Assembly (NCBI GenBank): GCA_015060925.1
Contig: SUXM01000007.1
Span: 1 to 64,000 of the forward strand
DNA: 64,000 nt
Direction of reading: 5' to 3'
DNA from: Parabacteroides distasonis
GTDB taxonomy: Bacteria > Bacteroidota > Bacteroidia > Bacteroidales > Tannerellaceae
A model generated the notes under the pieces. That model made no database searches. It saw only the letters and a program-made list of their open reading frames with translations, and was not told the DNA's origin. Of the stretch, positions 41,657 to 50,983 are shown piece by piece; positions within the stretch are counted from its first letter, which is position 1, and each line of letters starts with the position of its first letter. The position numbers and the translations under genes were made by a program.

Positions 41657-42985
41657 ATGACTGGACGATTTAATTATGTAATGGCTCTCTTCTTACCGGT
41701 TTGGCTCTTGTTGAGCGCCTGTGTAAAAGAAGAGATGGAGGGTGGTGGTGTCCCCGCCGGTGAAAGGGTGGCACTTGCCTTGCAGATTGCTGTGGATGAG
41801 GGTAATGGCCTATTGCCTCAGACTAAAGCGGATGTATATTTGGAAAAGGGGGAATTGATCAACTCTTTGACCGCTTTCATTGTCGATGAGTATGGTTATA
41901 TCGAAACGGTGGTTCCTTTTTCCTTTACGGATGCGCAAAAGGGGTTGATGGCTACCGGTGATTTGGATGGATGTGTGTCGGATAAGTTCTTGATTTATCC
42001 GGGTTCTTATACGATTTATGCTTTTGCTAATTGTGATAAGTTGATCGAGATGGCTGAGGTGTTGACGATGAAGAATGGTCGGTTAACTGCTTATCTGCCG
42101 GAAACAATCACTTGGAACGGTGGTGCCGATTTCCAACCGGGTACAACAACGGGCTTTATTCCGATGTCGGGAACAAAAGGATTTACGGTAAGTAACCAAG
42201 GGGGGACAGTGACTGTTTCGTTGGAACGTTTGCTCAGTAAGATACAACTGTCATTCCGTAATTCGACAGATCAAGAGGTGATGGTGAATAGTTGGAAGTT
42301 GGATGGTTTCAATACCAAGATAAACCTGTTTAAACAGAATGCTATTCAAGCGATGGTAAACGCTTGGCCGATAGGACAAACGTATAGTTCGGCTTTATCT
42401 GTAACCTCAAAAGCTACTGTTAATGTTACTGAACCAACATGGTTCTATGTCAGTGAATCCAAATCTGCTGGTGGTTTTGCGATGACATTGAATGCTTCAA
42501 AGACAGGAGGGCAAGACAAAACTGAGTCGACAAGTCGGAAAGAGTTGCCGCGTAACAGTGTATGGCCTATTGAAATCCTGTTCTCTGATTATTATTTGAC
42601 TTTAGCGGTTCAAGGGGAAAATCCTCCGATTGGTGGATATCCGGCTTTGACGACTCAAGAGAGCTTGACAAATTCATTAACTTGTGCAATCATTGGTGGA
42701 GGGCCATTCACGTTGACACCGACATTGAAAGCTACAGCATCGGAAAAGACTGTCCCTGCTGTGACTTGGAGTATCGGAACTGTTAGTAATAGTTTGGTTA
42801 CAGGTTTAACTGTTTCCGAAAACACAATTGTAGGCCGTATGGCTGGTTCGCCTATCATGGGTGGTGAAGGTAATAGTACTCTGATTTCTGAATGTACTTT
42901 TACATTAACAGCAAGCAGCAGTGGTACAACGATCGCCTCTTTTGATATAACGTTAACATTCAAGGATATATTTAGTAACCCATAA
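41657..42985 (+). CDS. Minor fimbrial subunit, FimA/Mfa-like lipoprotein
   Basis: A 442-residue lipoprotein with signal to LPVWLLLSAC (Cys about 19). Two-domain fimbrillin look: TSLTAFIVDEYGYIETVVPF-like strand and LIYPGSYTIYAFANCDKL (about 108-125) match the N-terminal FimA domain; GFIPMSGTKGFTVSNQGGTV and VSLERLLSKIQLSFRN (about 190-206) the linker region found across Bacteroidales fimbrillins. The end carries a Ig-like strand set (TLTASSSGTTIASFDITLTF). Probably an accessory or tip-adaptor subunit. Start ATG 41657 with GGAGG upstream. The ORF-track start overlaps the mfa2-like gene. Confidence 0.8.
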   Translation: MTGRFNYVMALFLPVWLLLSACVKEEMEGGGVPAGERVALALQIAVDEGNGLLPQTKADVYLEKGELINSLTAFIVDEYGYIETVVPFSFTDAQKGLMATGDLDGCVSDKFLIYPGSYTIYAFANCDKLIEMAEVLTMKNGRLTAYLPETITWNGGADFQPGTTTGFIPMSGTKGFTVSNQGGTVTVSLERLLSKIQLSFRNSTDQEVMVNSWKLDGFNTKINLFKQNAIQAMVNAWPIGQTYSSALSVTSKATVNVTEPTWFYVSESKSAGGFAMTLNASKTGGQDKTESTSRKELPRNSVWPIEILFSDYYLTLAVQGENPPIGGYPALTTQESLTNSLTCAIIGGGPFTLTPTLKATASEKTVPAVTWSIGTVSNSLVTGLTVSENTIVGRMAGSPIMGGEGNSTLISECTFTLTASSSGTTIASFDITLTFKDIFSNP

Positions 42986-42997
42986 ATATAGGAAAAG

Positions 42998-45900
42998 ATG
43001 CAAACAAGATATAAATATAAATTTCGTCCGCTCTGGGCATTGCTGCTCCTTCTCCTAACAGGAAACAGTAACCTTTGGGGACAGGAACAATGGAAAATAA
43101 CACCTCATACGCATACGGCAAATGAGCATATTCCCATCATTGAACGTACGTTCTATGTACCGGAGGGGGCTACACGCGAATGGTATTTACGAGAAATATA
43201 TAGCCATTCGGGTTTGTATGGAAATGGTTCATATGATGACATGAATTACATTTGGTATCGTCGTTGGTATAGGATGGATACTAATGGTAATGTTATAGAG
43301 TTATCTTCTAATTTAAAGAAACCGACTGGCTCAACGTTGAAAAATGGTATTATAGGATCGGGTAATAGTACAAATGCATGGTTTTGGATTATTGATTTAG
43401 AAACTGAGGACGCTATCAGAAAAGAGAATTCAAAAAATGCTTCTATTATCCAATATACGATGCCTTCTGGAGGTCAGGAGGATGTGATTTATTGTGATGT
43501 GAGTATCAACGGTAATTATACTTTTAATGAAGGTAATCGAACATTAAAAGAACCAACTGTCTCGGCACGATATAAATACATCATAAAACCTGCATCTCAA
43601 GCTCCTTTAAAAAATAATTATCCGACAGAAAAATATACTATTGAGGCTCCAAAAGGAGATACTTTAGTAAATATTCAGATGAATATGTTGCCTGTTGATT
43701 ATTATTGGAAAGATGGAAGTACTATTTATCCAGCACCTCCTTCTGATAAAATTTTAAAAATTGATACAAGAGAATTTGATGCAACTGTTAAAAAACTTAA
43801 TGATGAAACTGTCTCTAGAGATACAGCTACAGCTACCTATGTGAGTGAGTCTGGAGGATCAAGTGTGATTATGGTACATTTTTCAGGTGGTTTTCAGCAA
43901 CCTGTAAAAGTAGAGGTTAAGTTAAAAGATGTATCTGATTGTCCTCTTTTAGGAGAGTTTATCATTAAGCCGCAAGAGTATTCCGGATTTGTATTGGAAG
44001 AAAATATTAAAGAAAATGATGAATTGCGTCATCCGGAGAACTTCCCTAATTTATATGATTTGGTCGGCTCTTTTGACTTTGATTTCAATGAAACTGTGGA
44101 ACAATTAACTCGGGTGAATAATGCTCGAACAATACCGATGACACCGGAACAAACAACCTATGCGTTCTGTTATCCGGATGCTGTACATAAAAGTAAAAGT
44201 TTTAAAGTAAATCCTTTACAAAATCAATATGGACTTTATCGCTCTGCTCAAGTAGAAGATATATCAACGTCTGATGCTACAGGAGGAATAGAAATAGAAG
44301 AGGGGGTTCCTCCTTATAAATGGTTTTTTAATAAAGATGTGGCAGAAGGAAGAAATGAAGTATATGATAGAACTTATGAACGAACAAAAAATACGTATGG
44401 ATATTTCTATTATATTGATGCCTCTTTGGAACGTGGACGTATCGTCAATGTGCCGATTGAAATGTTGTGTGCAAGAACTGAATTGGTTGTAACGGCATGG
44501 GTTAATAACATGACAAGTACAACTGCTGAAACAGTACCTCATTTATTGATTAATTTGCTTGGTCATAAACAAAATGGAGAATATGATGTTTTGCATCAGT
44601 TTGTATCAGGTGATACGTATATTGATTCTAATGCAAGTACAACAGCTAATGCTTATTTAACAAAATGGCAACAGCTGGCGTATAAGTGTGTCATTGACCT
44701 TTCTGATTATACTACTTCATATCAATCTTATTCTGTTGAAATTCTTAATAATGCAGAAAACAGTGGAGGTAATGACTTTGCCATTGATGATATTCGTATT
44801 TATAAGACCTTGCCGAATATTCAGGCTGTACAGACTGATTTTTGTGAGATAAATACAGGTGAAGGGTCGTCTAATACGGCAGAAATAAAGTCTTATATTC
44901 GTGTTCGTACTCCATTTGACCTATTACTTCGTAACTTAGGTTTAGAGGAAATGACTGGAAATCCTATTCTAACATCGTCTGAAGAGTCTAAAGAATTACA
45001 TGACAACACTGAGTCTGAGTATAGACATGGTGAACATCCTCGTCATTATCACTTGTACTATTCGGTTGCAACACAAATCCATGGCGAATGGCAATATTTG
45101 AATTTGGATTATCATAATAATCCGGATAAGTCTGGTTATTTAGTTGGCTATCAAGATGATGATATTAGGTATGGTACATCTGTTATTTCAGCTAATTTTG
45201 GCGATATGCCAACCAGTGGAAAGGATTTAGAAAGAAAGGATGCTTTAGCTTGGACTGAAATTGAAGATGGAGTTAGGTATATTGTGTTTGATAGTATCCC
45301 AATTCATCCTCATCGGTATGAGATAGTAGATGGTAGTGGAAATGGAACCGGAACTTATGCTTGGTATGACACATTACATTTGGGTACTGAATATCATATA
45401 CAGGTTTATCCTCATACCGGTGATCCTCATACTCGTCCTTTACCGGATGATCCATGTGCTTTGGCTACTTCTTTTAAGGTTCATAAATCATTAGAATTGA
45501 TGTATGGAAATGTGCAATTAGAAGATGCAGTTATTTTGCAACCGGGGAAAACGATTACAGGTAAACTTCGTTTTTATAATAAAAGTACGTATGAATGGTC
45601 TGAAGTAAAATCTCCTGAATTTTATTGGTTTTATGGAGAAATAAGTACCATGACTGATCAAGAAATCCAGGAACATTTATTAAATGGAAAATTGGATGAG
45701 TTTACAGAGTCTGTTCATTATAAAAAAGGAACAGATTTCGTTATCCCTTCTCTTTTTCATCGATTGATAGTTGTTCCTACTCAAGAGACTCTTAAAGATA
45801 ACTCCTTACAAAATACAGACATTGGTTTTTGTGTGGATGGTCGTGTCTTGACTTTTGATCCGATTCTTGAACCGGGTGATCCGGAGGTAGATTATCCGGA

Positions 45901-48445
45901 TCCGGATGATCCAGACCCGGACGATCCGGGAGATGATCCGGATGATCCTAATCCAGATCCAGATCCGAAAGATCCAAATGACCCTGAACCGGATGAAGAT
46001 CCTGATCATCCCGGACGATATGTACGTTCAGTTCGTATCATGTTGGAACAGATTCAGGATATGATTAAAAATGTAGATGGTAAGAAAGGTACATTGCGTA
46101 TTCCTATCCATTCAAGAGCAACATCTGATGGACGTAAATTTGTGTTAGATCCGAATAATACTGCTATTCGATTGGTAAGAACTTCGGATCGTGAAGCTCA
46201 TAATTTGAATCATAATTTGGAGGGGATGAGTCGAATTCAGATAGGAACATTGAAAGAACTTGTTTTAAGTAATGACAATACCCTTTCATGGGATACTGAT
46301 TATTTTACAATTTCATTTGAATCAGCTATTACTGACGGTGATAAAAATAATATCGAATTCCGTGAAGGTTTCTGGTATATGGTAGAAGTACCGTTTATGG
46401 AAGTACCAGATAATTATAGTGCAACTACATCAGTAGATGAAATTTATCGTGGTGAATTTAAGTTGACATTCAAGATTGTACCGAAGTATGTGACTTGGAT
46501 TGGAACTGACGCGAAAATGCACAACTGGAATAATGATGGCCCGAAACATTGGCGTCGTTCTACCAATGATGAATTATATTTTGCAGATAATGGTAGTACT
46601 CCGAATGCTGAAGCTAATGGTACTCATACAGAGGCTTACACTCCGATGCGATTCACGAATGTGACAGTTAGTCCTAAATCGAAAGTGTATGACGCTTATC
46701 CTTATTTGTATAAATTGGAAAATAAGGCTCAATCTATTGGTAATATAGTATTATTGGATCTGTCTCCGATTGGCCTATCTAATGAAATTGGTTTGCCTAC
46801 TACTGCTATTGAGTTTGATTTGGTGGCAGACCCGGATTGGCAAAAGATTTTAAAGACAGGAACTAAATTTACTAATTCTGACCATAATTACGCATGTGTT
46901 CGTTTCTATGGCAATGAATGTAATGAAATCTACTTCAAGCCGAATGCAGCGATGTTGCATACTGAGTATCTGACTTACAATAAGGCTTGGGTGGATTATG
47001 AATTGGATGCGAATCGTTGGTACACGTTGGCTTCTCCGTTGAAGGGTATCGTGGCTGGTGATATGTATTTGCCAACATCAGCTCGTCAAGAAACTCCTGC
47101 ATTTACGGATATAAGATATGATGAGACTGGGGGTACTCGTTGGAATCCAGCGGTGTATATGCGAGGATGGAATAAATCCGGTGAAGAAACGGTCATTGTA
47201 AAAGAAGGTACAGGTAACAAATATGCGATCTCTGGTTCATGGAGTAACTTATATAATAAGGTAAGTGAACCGTTTGCAGCTGGAACAGGTTTCTCTATTG
47301 GTGTGGATTATGATCAATCTTCTGCAACAGCTAATAAGGTCTTGTTCCGTTTGCCAAAAGCGGATGTGTCTTATCTGTATTATGAAAATACGACTAACAC
47401 AACAGGAGGAAATAGTGATCCTTTAACCGGTTTTGTTGAAAACAGTCAACGTGTCGGTTATGCTCGCTTAGTTACAGATGGTTTATCTCCTAATGGAATT
47501 TCAAGTTCAACGACTGTAAGTGGTGATTATCAGTTAGTCGGTAATCCATTTATGTCACACTTGGATATGACTAAATACTTTGGAAACAATGGTGGTAGTT
47601 ACTATATCTTGACGAATGAGGGTATTCAGTCTCATATTTTAGGACAGAACTTTGTTCTTTCAACAGGAAGTAATAATGCTTCGGCTAAGAAGGTGGCTCC
47701 CTTACAGTCTTTTATTACGGATAAAGTTGAAAAGATTACTTCTGAGATGATGATAGTACCTTATGATGGAACTGTAACAACAGAACTTCGATCTGCTTCC
47801 GTTCAAGAAACGTTACCGGAAATCCGTATCTCTACAGAGAAAGATGGTGTGAAGAATACGGCCGTAGTAGCTTATTATGGTACGGCTTCTGAAGGATATG
47901 CTCCAAATGAAGATGCTGTATTGTTTATCGATAAGCAGATAAATATCCCTCAGATCTATACTGTAGCCGGAAATAAGTTGACAGCCATCAATGTCACTCC
48001 GGAATTGAATGATGTGCCATTAGGTATCTATAGTGCCGATAATAGTCCGGTTGAGTTGCGTTTCTCGGTATCAGCGAGTATGGGTAATGTCTCTTTGTTC
48101 GACAATTATACTAAGAAGAGTTATACATTAACTGACGGCATGACAATCTCTGTAGCCGGAAATACTTCAGGTCGTTACTTCTTGAGAGGAACGATGGCAA
48201 CCTCTAATGAACTTGTTGCTAAGAAGGAGGCTCTTTGTTACAGTGGTGCTCCGGGACGTATTGATGTGATCCATTCGGAATCTTTACGTCAAGTGGCTAT
48301 TTATAGCTTGAATGGCCAACGTGTCCGTTTCTTGGATAACTTGAATACTTCGGTATTGACGCTTGATGGTTTTGCTTCCGGTTTGTATATTGTCCGTATG
48401 GAAGGTCCGAACGGTGTTTGTACCGAAAAGGTAGAAGTGAAGTAA
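42998..48445 (+). CDS. Giant exported adhesin-like protein with T9SS-like tail
   Basis: 1815 residues with a Sec signal (PLWALLLLLLTGNSNLWGQ, no lipobox). Parts in order: a putative beta-rich N-terminal half; a jelly-roll/MAM-like segment around residues 465-605 (RGRIVNVPIEMLCARTELVV ... GNDFAIDDIRIYK); an Asp-Pro-rich linker (about 957-1006, PDPDDPDPDDPGDDPDDP); a second beta-rich region; and a C-terminal tail (about 1740-1815) reading RQVAIYSLNGQRV ... LDGFASGLYIVRM ... EKVEVK, typical of the T9SS type A sorting domain. Lies last in the fimbrial operon, like Porphyromonas mfa5, so a tip or surface adhesin is plausible (inference). Codon usage is AT-rich in the middle (43.2-46.7 kb). Confidence 0.8.
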   Translation: MQTRYKYKFRPLWALLLLLLTGNSNLWGQEQWKITPHTHTANEHIPIIERTFYVPEGATREWYLREIYSHSGLYGNGSYDDMNYIWYRRWYRMDTNGNVIELSSNLKKPTGSTLKNGIIGSGNSTNAWFWIIDLETEDAIRKENSKNASIIQYTMPSGGQEDVIYCDVSINGNYTFNEGNRTLKEPTVSARYKYIIKPASQAPLKNNYPTEKYTIEAPKGDTLVNIQMNMLPVDYYWKDGSTIYPAPPSDKILKIDTREFDATVKKLNDETVSRDTATATYVSESGGSSVIMVHFSGGFQQPVKVEVKLKDVSDCPLLGEFIIKPQEYSGFVLEENIKENDELRHPENFPNLYDLVGSFDFDFNETVEQLTRVNNARTIPMTPEQTTYAFCYPDAVHKSKSFKVNPLQNQYGLYRSAQVEDISTSDATGGIEIEEGVPPYKWFFNKDVAEGRNEVYDRTYERTKNTYGYFYYIDASLERGRIVNVPIEMLCARTELVVTAWVNNMTSTTAETVPHLLINLLGHKQNGEYDVLHQFVSGDTYIDSNASTTANAYLTKWQQLAYKCVIDLSDYTTSYQSYSVEILNNAENSGGNDFAIDDIRIYKTLPNIQAVQTDFCEINTGEGSSNTAEIKSYIRVRTPFDLLLRNLGLEEMTGNPILTSSEESKELHDNTESEYRHGEHPRHYHLYYSVATQIHGEWQYLNLDYHNNPDKSGYLVGYQDDDIRYGTSVISANFGDMPTSGKDLERKDALAWTEIEDGVRYIVFDSIPIHPHRYEIVDGSGNGTGTYAWYDTLHLGTEYHIQVYPHTGDPHTRPLPDDPCALATSFKVHKSLELMYGNVQLEDAVILQPGKTITGKLRFYNKSTYEWSEVKSPEFYWFYGEISTMTDQEIQEHLLNGKLDEFTESVHYKKGTDFVIPSLFHRLIVVPTQETLKDNSLQNTDIGFCVDGRVLTFDPILEPGDPEVDYPDPDDPDPDDPGDDPDDPNPDPDPKDPNDPEPDEDPDHPGRYVRSVRIMLEQIQDMIKNVDGKKGTLRIPIHSRATSDGRKFVLDPNNTAIRLVRTSDREAHNLNHNLEGMSRIQIGTLKELVLSNDNTLSWDTDYFTISFESAITDGDKNNIEFREGFWYMVEVPFMEVPDNYSATTSVDEIYRGEFKLTFKIVPKYVTWIGTDAKMHNWNNDGPKHWRRSTNDELYFADNGSTPNAEANGTHTEAYTPMRFTNVTVSPKSKVYDAYPYLYKLENKAQSIGNIVLLDLSPIGLSNEIGLPTTAIEFDLVADPDWQKILKTGTKFTNSDHNYACVRFYGNECNEIYFKPNAAMLHTEYLTYNKAWVDYELDANRWYTLASPLKGIVAGDMYLPTSARQETPAFTDIRYDETGGTRWNPAVYMRGWNKSGEETVIVKEGTGNKYAISGSWSNLYNKVSEPFAAGTGFSIGVDYDQSSATANKVLFRLPKADVSYLYYENTTNTTGGNSDPLTGFVENSQRVGYARLVTDGLSPNGISSSTTVSGDYQLVGNPFMSHLDMTKYFGNNGGSYYILTNEGIQSHILGQNFVLSTGSNNASAKKVAPLQSFITDKVEKITSEMMIVPYDGTVTTELRSASVQETLPEIRISTEKDGVKNTAVVAYYGTASEGYAPNEDAVLFIDKQINIPQIYTVAGNKLTAINVTPELNDVPLGIYSADNSPVELRFSVSASMGNVSLFDNYTKKSYTLTDGMTISVAGNTSGRYFLRGTMATSNELVAKKEALCYSGAPGRIDVIHSESLRQVAIYSLNGQRVRFLDNLNTSVLTLDGFASGLYIVRMEGPNGVCTEKVEVK
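45877..46014 (+). repeat. Asp-Pro repeat linker in giant gene
   Basis: GATCCG/GATCCA-type hexamers encode a run of Asp-Pro dipeptides. Such acidic, Pro-rich spacers act as stiff linkers and could bind calcium; the minus-strand ORF 45806-46009 of Ile/Arg repeats is its antisense shadow. Confidence 0.8.
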
Positions 48446-48469
48446 ATTCTTTTTTCCCTTTCATATTTC

Positions 48470-48514
48470 AGGAAAGCCCTTGTCTGTTCTCTTACAGACG
48501 GGGCTTCCTTTTTT
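48470..48514 (+). terminator. Intrinsic terminator of fimbrial operon
   Basis: AGGAAAGCCC...GTCTGT pairs with ACAGACGGGGCTTCCT (one or two bulged bases), followed by TTTTTT. Confidence 0.75.
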
Positions 48515-48591
48515 ATAGTGCTTTCCTGTTTCTCGATTGGAACTTGTTTTAGTGGCATTTTATGGAGGAAAGAACTGGCCTAAAGTAGATA

Positions 48592-48626
48592 CAAAAAAAG
48601 GTTGCCTCGAAAGAAGCAACCTTTGT
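48592..48626 (-). terminator. Intrinsic terminator of serine palmitoyltransferase gene
   Basis: On the minus strand AAAGGTTGC (48616-48624) pairs with GCAACCTTT (48597-48605) and runs into seven Ts. Confidence 0.8.
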
Positions 48627-48644
48627 CTTATATGAAAGGATCTT

Positions 48645-49832
48645 TTACTTGATGATGTTGTATTTCTTGAATACCTTTTGGATGGCTTCCAATGCGTAAT
48701 CCAATTGAGGTTTAGTATGGGTAGCCATCAATGAGAAACGTATCAATGTATCTTCAGATGCAACTGCCGGAGAAACTACCGGGTTGACGAATATACCTGC
48801 TTCAAACAACTCTTTTACGATTAAGAAAGTCAAGTTGTTGTCACGGATATACAAAGGAATGATAGGGGTAGATGTGTTTCCGATTTCACATCCCATGTTA
48901 CGGAATCCATCCAAAGCGTAACGGGTAAGTTCCCATAAGTTATCCAAACGTTCCGGTTCGTTTAACATGATGTCCAATGCAGCGTTGGCAGCAGCTGTAG
49001 CCGCCGGGGTGTTACTTGCACTGAAGATATAGGAACGTGAATGATGACGTAGGTAATTGATGATAGAAGAATCAGCGGCAATGAAACCTCCGATGGAAGC
49101 AAAAGACTTACTGAATGTACCCATAATCAAGTCCACATCCTTCGTTACACCGAAATGATCACAAGTACCACGTCCGCATTTACCGAATACTCCGATACCA
49201 TGAGCTTCGTCAACCATGACGTTTGCATTGTATTTTTTCGCTAATTCAATAATCTCAGGAAGTTTTGCAACATCTCCTTCCATACTGAAGACGCCATCTG
49301 TTACAATTAATTTAACCTTATCCGGAGCACACTTTTGGAGTTGTTTCTCCAATGACTCCATGTCATTGTGTTTGTATTTTAATTTGGTAGAGAAAGAAAG
49401 GCGATGTCCTTCAATAATGGAAGCATGGTCTAATTCGTCCCAAAGGATATAGTCTTCACGTCCGGTAAGGCAAGAAACAACCCCTAAGTTTACTTGGAAT
49501 CCGGTAGAATAAACAATGGCTTCTTCTTTTCCTACAAATTCAGCTAATCGGTTTTCTAACTGAATATGCAAATCTAATGTTCCGTTCAAGAAACGAGAAC
49601 CGGCACAACCTGTACCGTATTTCTTTGTAGCCTCAATGGCTGCTTCTTTTACTTTTGGATGGTTGGTCAATCCTAAATAGGCATTGGAACCAAACATCAA
49701 GACTTTCTTCCCGCTGATGGTTACTTCTGTGTCTTGATCACTTTCAATCATTCTGAAGTAAGGATAAATGCCTGCAGCCATAGCTACTTGGGGGGCATCA
49801 TACTTGGATAATTTCTCTTGTAAAAGTTTCAT
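48645..49832 (-). CDS. spt: Serine palmitoyltransferase (alpha-oxoamine synthase)
   Basis: A 395-residue PLP enzyme that condenses serine with palmitoyl-CoA, first step of sphingolipid synthesis. I recognise it from the Bacteroides SPT: KLLQEKLSKYDAPQVAMAAG and YFRMI near the start, VLMFGSNAYLGLTNHPKV (about residues 44-61), GSRFLNGTLDLHIQLE (about 78), DELDHASIIEGHRLSFS, VDEAHGIGVFGKCGRG (about 205, cofactor Asp/His) and the PLP-binding Lys in GTFSKSFASIGGF (about 238). Closely related 8-amino-7-oxononanoate synthases and glycine C-acetyltransferases share the fold, but the N-terminus and the adjoining divergent lipid kinase support the SPT call. Promoter at 49917-49924. Confidence 0.87.
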   Translation of the reverse strand: MKLLQEKLSKYDAPQVAMAAGIYPYFRMIESDQDTEVTISGKKVLMFGSNAYLGLTNHPKVKEAAIEATKKYGTGCAGSRFLNGTLDLHIQLENRLAEFVGKEEAIVYSTGFQVNLGVVSCLTGREDYILWDELDHASIIEGHRLSFSTKLKYKHNDMESLEKQLQKCAPDKVKLIVTDGVFSMEGDVAKLPEIIELAKKYNANVMVDEAHGIGVFGKCGRGTCDHFGVTKDVDLIMGTFSKSFASIGGFIAADSSIINYLRHHSRSYIFSASNTPAATAAANAALDIMLNEPERLDNLWELTRYALDGFRNMGCEIGNTSTPIIPLYIRDNNLTFLIVKELFEAGIFVNPVVSPAVASEDTLIRFSLMATHTKPQLDYALEAIQKVFKKYNIIK

Positions 49833-49916
49833 ATTGTATTTGATCGAGAGTTGGAACTCTCTATTTGTTATTCTTAAAAGAGCCTAAAAAAGTTTAGGTA
49901 ACTGTAAACCTGGCTG

Positions 49917-49924
49917 CAAAAATA
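49917..49924 (-). promoter_or_regulatory. -7 promoter element of spt
   Basis: TATTTTTG on the minus strand, 84 bases before the ATG; the leader holds a small CCTAAA/TTTAGG hairpin (49884-49899 region). Confidence 0.5.
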
Positions 49925-49977
49925 GTAAAAAATAACTTATTAATAGGCTAAATGCTTTAAAAGTTTTACAAAAGCAT

Positions 49978-49985
49978 TACATTTG
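49978..49985 (+). promoter_or_regulatory. -7 promoter element of lipid kinase gene
   Basis: TACATTTG, 26 bases before ATG 50012; divergent from the spt promoter with about 50 bases between elements. Confidence 0.6.
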
Positions 49986-50011
49986 CCCTCTCAAAATTTG
50001 AAACAGCAAGG

Positions 50012-50983
50012 ATGGAGGAAAAAGCAACGAAGATACGAGCGATTATAAATCCTATATCAGGTGTCGGTTCCAAAAGGAAGATACCCAAGATGATAGAGCA
50101 GGCGTTTGCAGAAACGGACTACTCTGTTGAGATTGCTTTTACCGAATATCCTGGTCATGCCAGTGAGTTGACCCGTGATGCTCTTGATAAGGGAATTCGT
50201 TGTGTGATTGCTGTAGGAGGGGATGGTACGGTTAATGAGATTGCTCGGACTATGGTTCATTCGGATGCGATCTTAGGGATAATTCCTAAAGGTTCGGGTA
50301 ATGGATTAGCACGTGAGTTGCATATCCCGATGGATGTACGTCGGGCTATAGACTTGATTGTGAAGGGACATATCTCGACTATCGATTGTTGCAAGGCAAA
50401 TGACCGTATCTTTTTTTGTACCTGTGGAGTTGGTTTTGATGCGGCTGTCAGTCAAAAATTTGCCGGAGAAAAGAGACGTGGCTCACTTACTTATATTAAA
50501 AATACAGTAGAGGAATATTTGAGTTACCAACCGGAGTCATATGAATTACTAATTGATGACCAGACGGTAAAAGAACAGGCTTTCTTAGTGGCTTGTGGAA
50601 ATGCCTCTCAATATGGGAATAATGCTTTCATTGCTCCTCATGCCAATATTCAGGATGGTGAAATGGATATTACGATTCTTTCACCTTTTGGACCTTTGGA
50701 TATTGCGCCGTTGGCAATCCAACTATTTGCCAAGCAGATAGACAAGCATAGTAAGATTAAAACGTTTAAAGGGAAAAATGTTACGATTATTCGTCAACAT
50801 CCAGGAGTTATGCATTTGGATGGGGAGCCTATTATGGCGAATGGACGGATTGATATTTCTGTGATTCCTAAATCGTTGCATGTCATTACTCCGGAAACAA
50901 TCTCTTTTACAGAGGAGGTTCAACATCTGTTTGGGGAAGTAACCCGCTTTTTCGATAAGAAACTCCCTTACATCTTTAGATAA
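50012..50983 (+). CDS. Diacylglycerol kinase family lipid kinase
   Basis: A 323-residue soluble lipid kinase of the DAGK/YegS/BmrU catalytic family. IRAIINPISGVGSKRK (about residues 8-23) and the glycine-rich VIAVGGDGTVNEIARTMVH (about 67-85; G-G-D-G-T nucleotide site) plus ILGIIPKGSGNGLAREL (about 90-106) are the conserved blocks; GEPIMANGRIDISVIPKS closes the C-terminal beta domain. Being divergent from the spt gene, it may act on sphingoid bases, ceramide or diacylglycerol; the substrate is inferred only from this context. Its stop overlaps the convergent trmN6 gene by 16 bases. Confidence 0.85.
   Translation: MEEKATKIRAIINPISGVGSKRKIPKMIEQAFAETDYSVEIAFTEYPGHASELTRDALDKGIRCVIAVGGDGTVNEIARTMVHSDAILGIIPKGSGNGLARELHIPMDVRRAIDLIVKGHISTIDCCKANDRIFFCTCGVGFDAAVSQKFAGEKRRGSLTYIKNTVEEYLSYQPESYELLIDDQTVKEQAFLVACGNASQYGNNAFIAPHANIQDGEMDITILSPFGPLDIAPLAIQLFAKQIDKHSKIKTFKGKNVTIIRQHPGVMHLDGEPIMANGRIDISVIPKSLHVITPETISFTEEVQHLFGEVTRFFDKKLPYIFR

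Noticed and set aside
45806-46009. Minus-strand ORF of alternating Ile and Arg
   Set aside because: It is the antisense reading of the Asp-Pro repeat linker in the giant adhesin gene.
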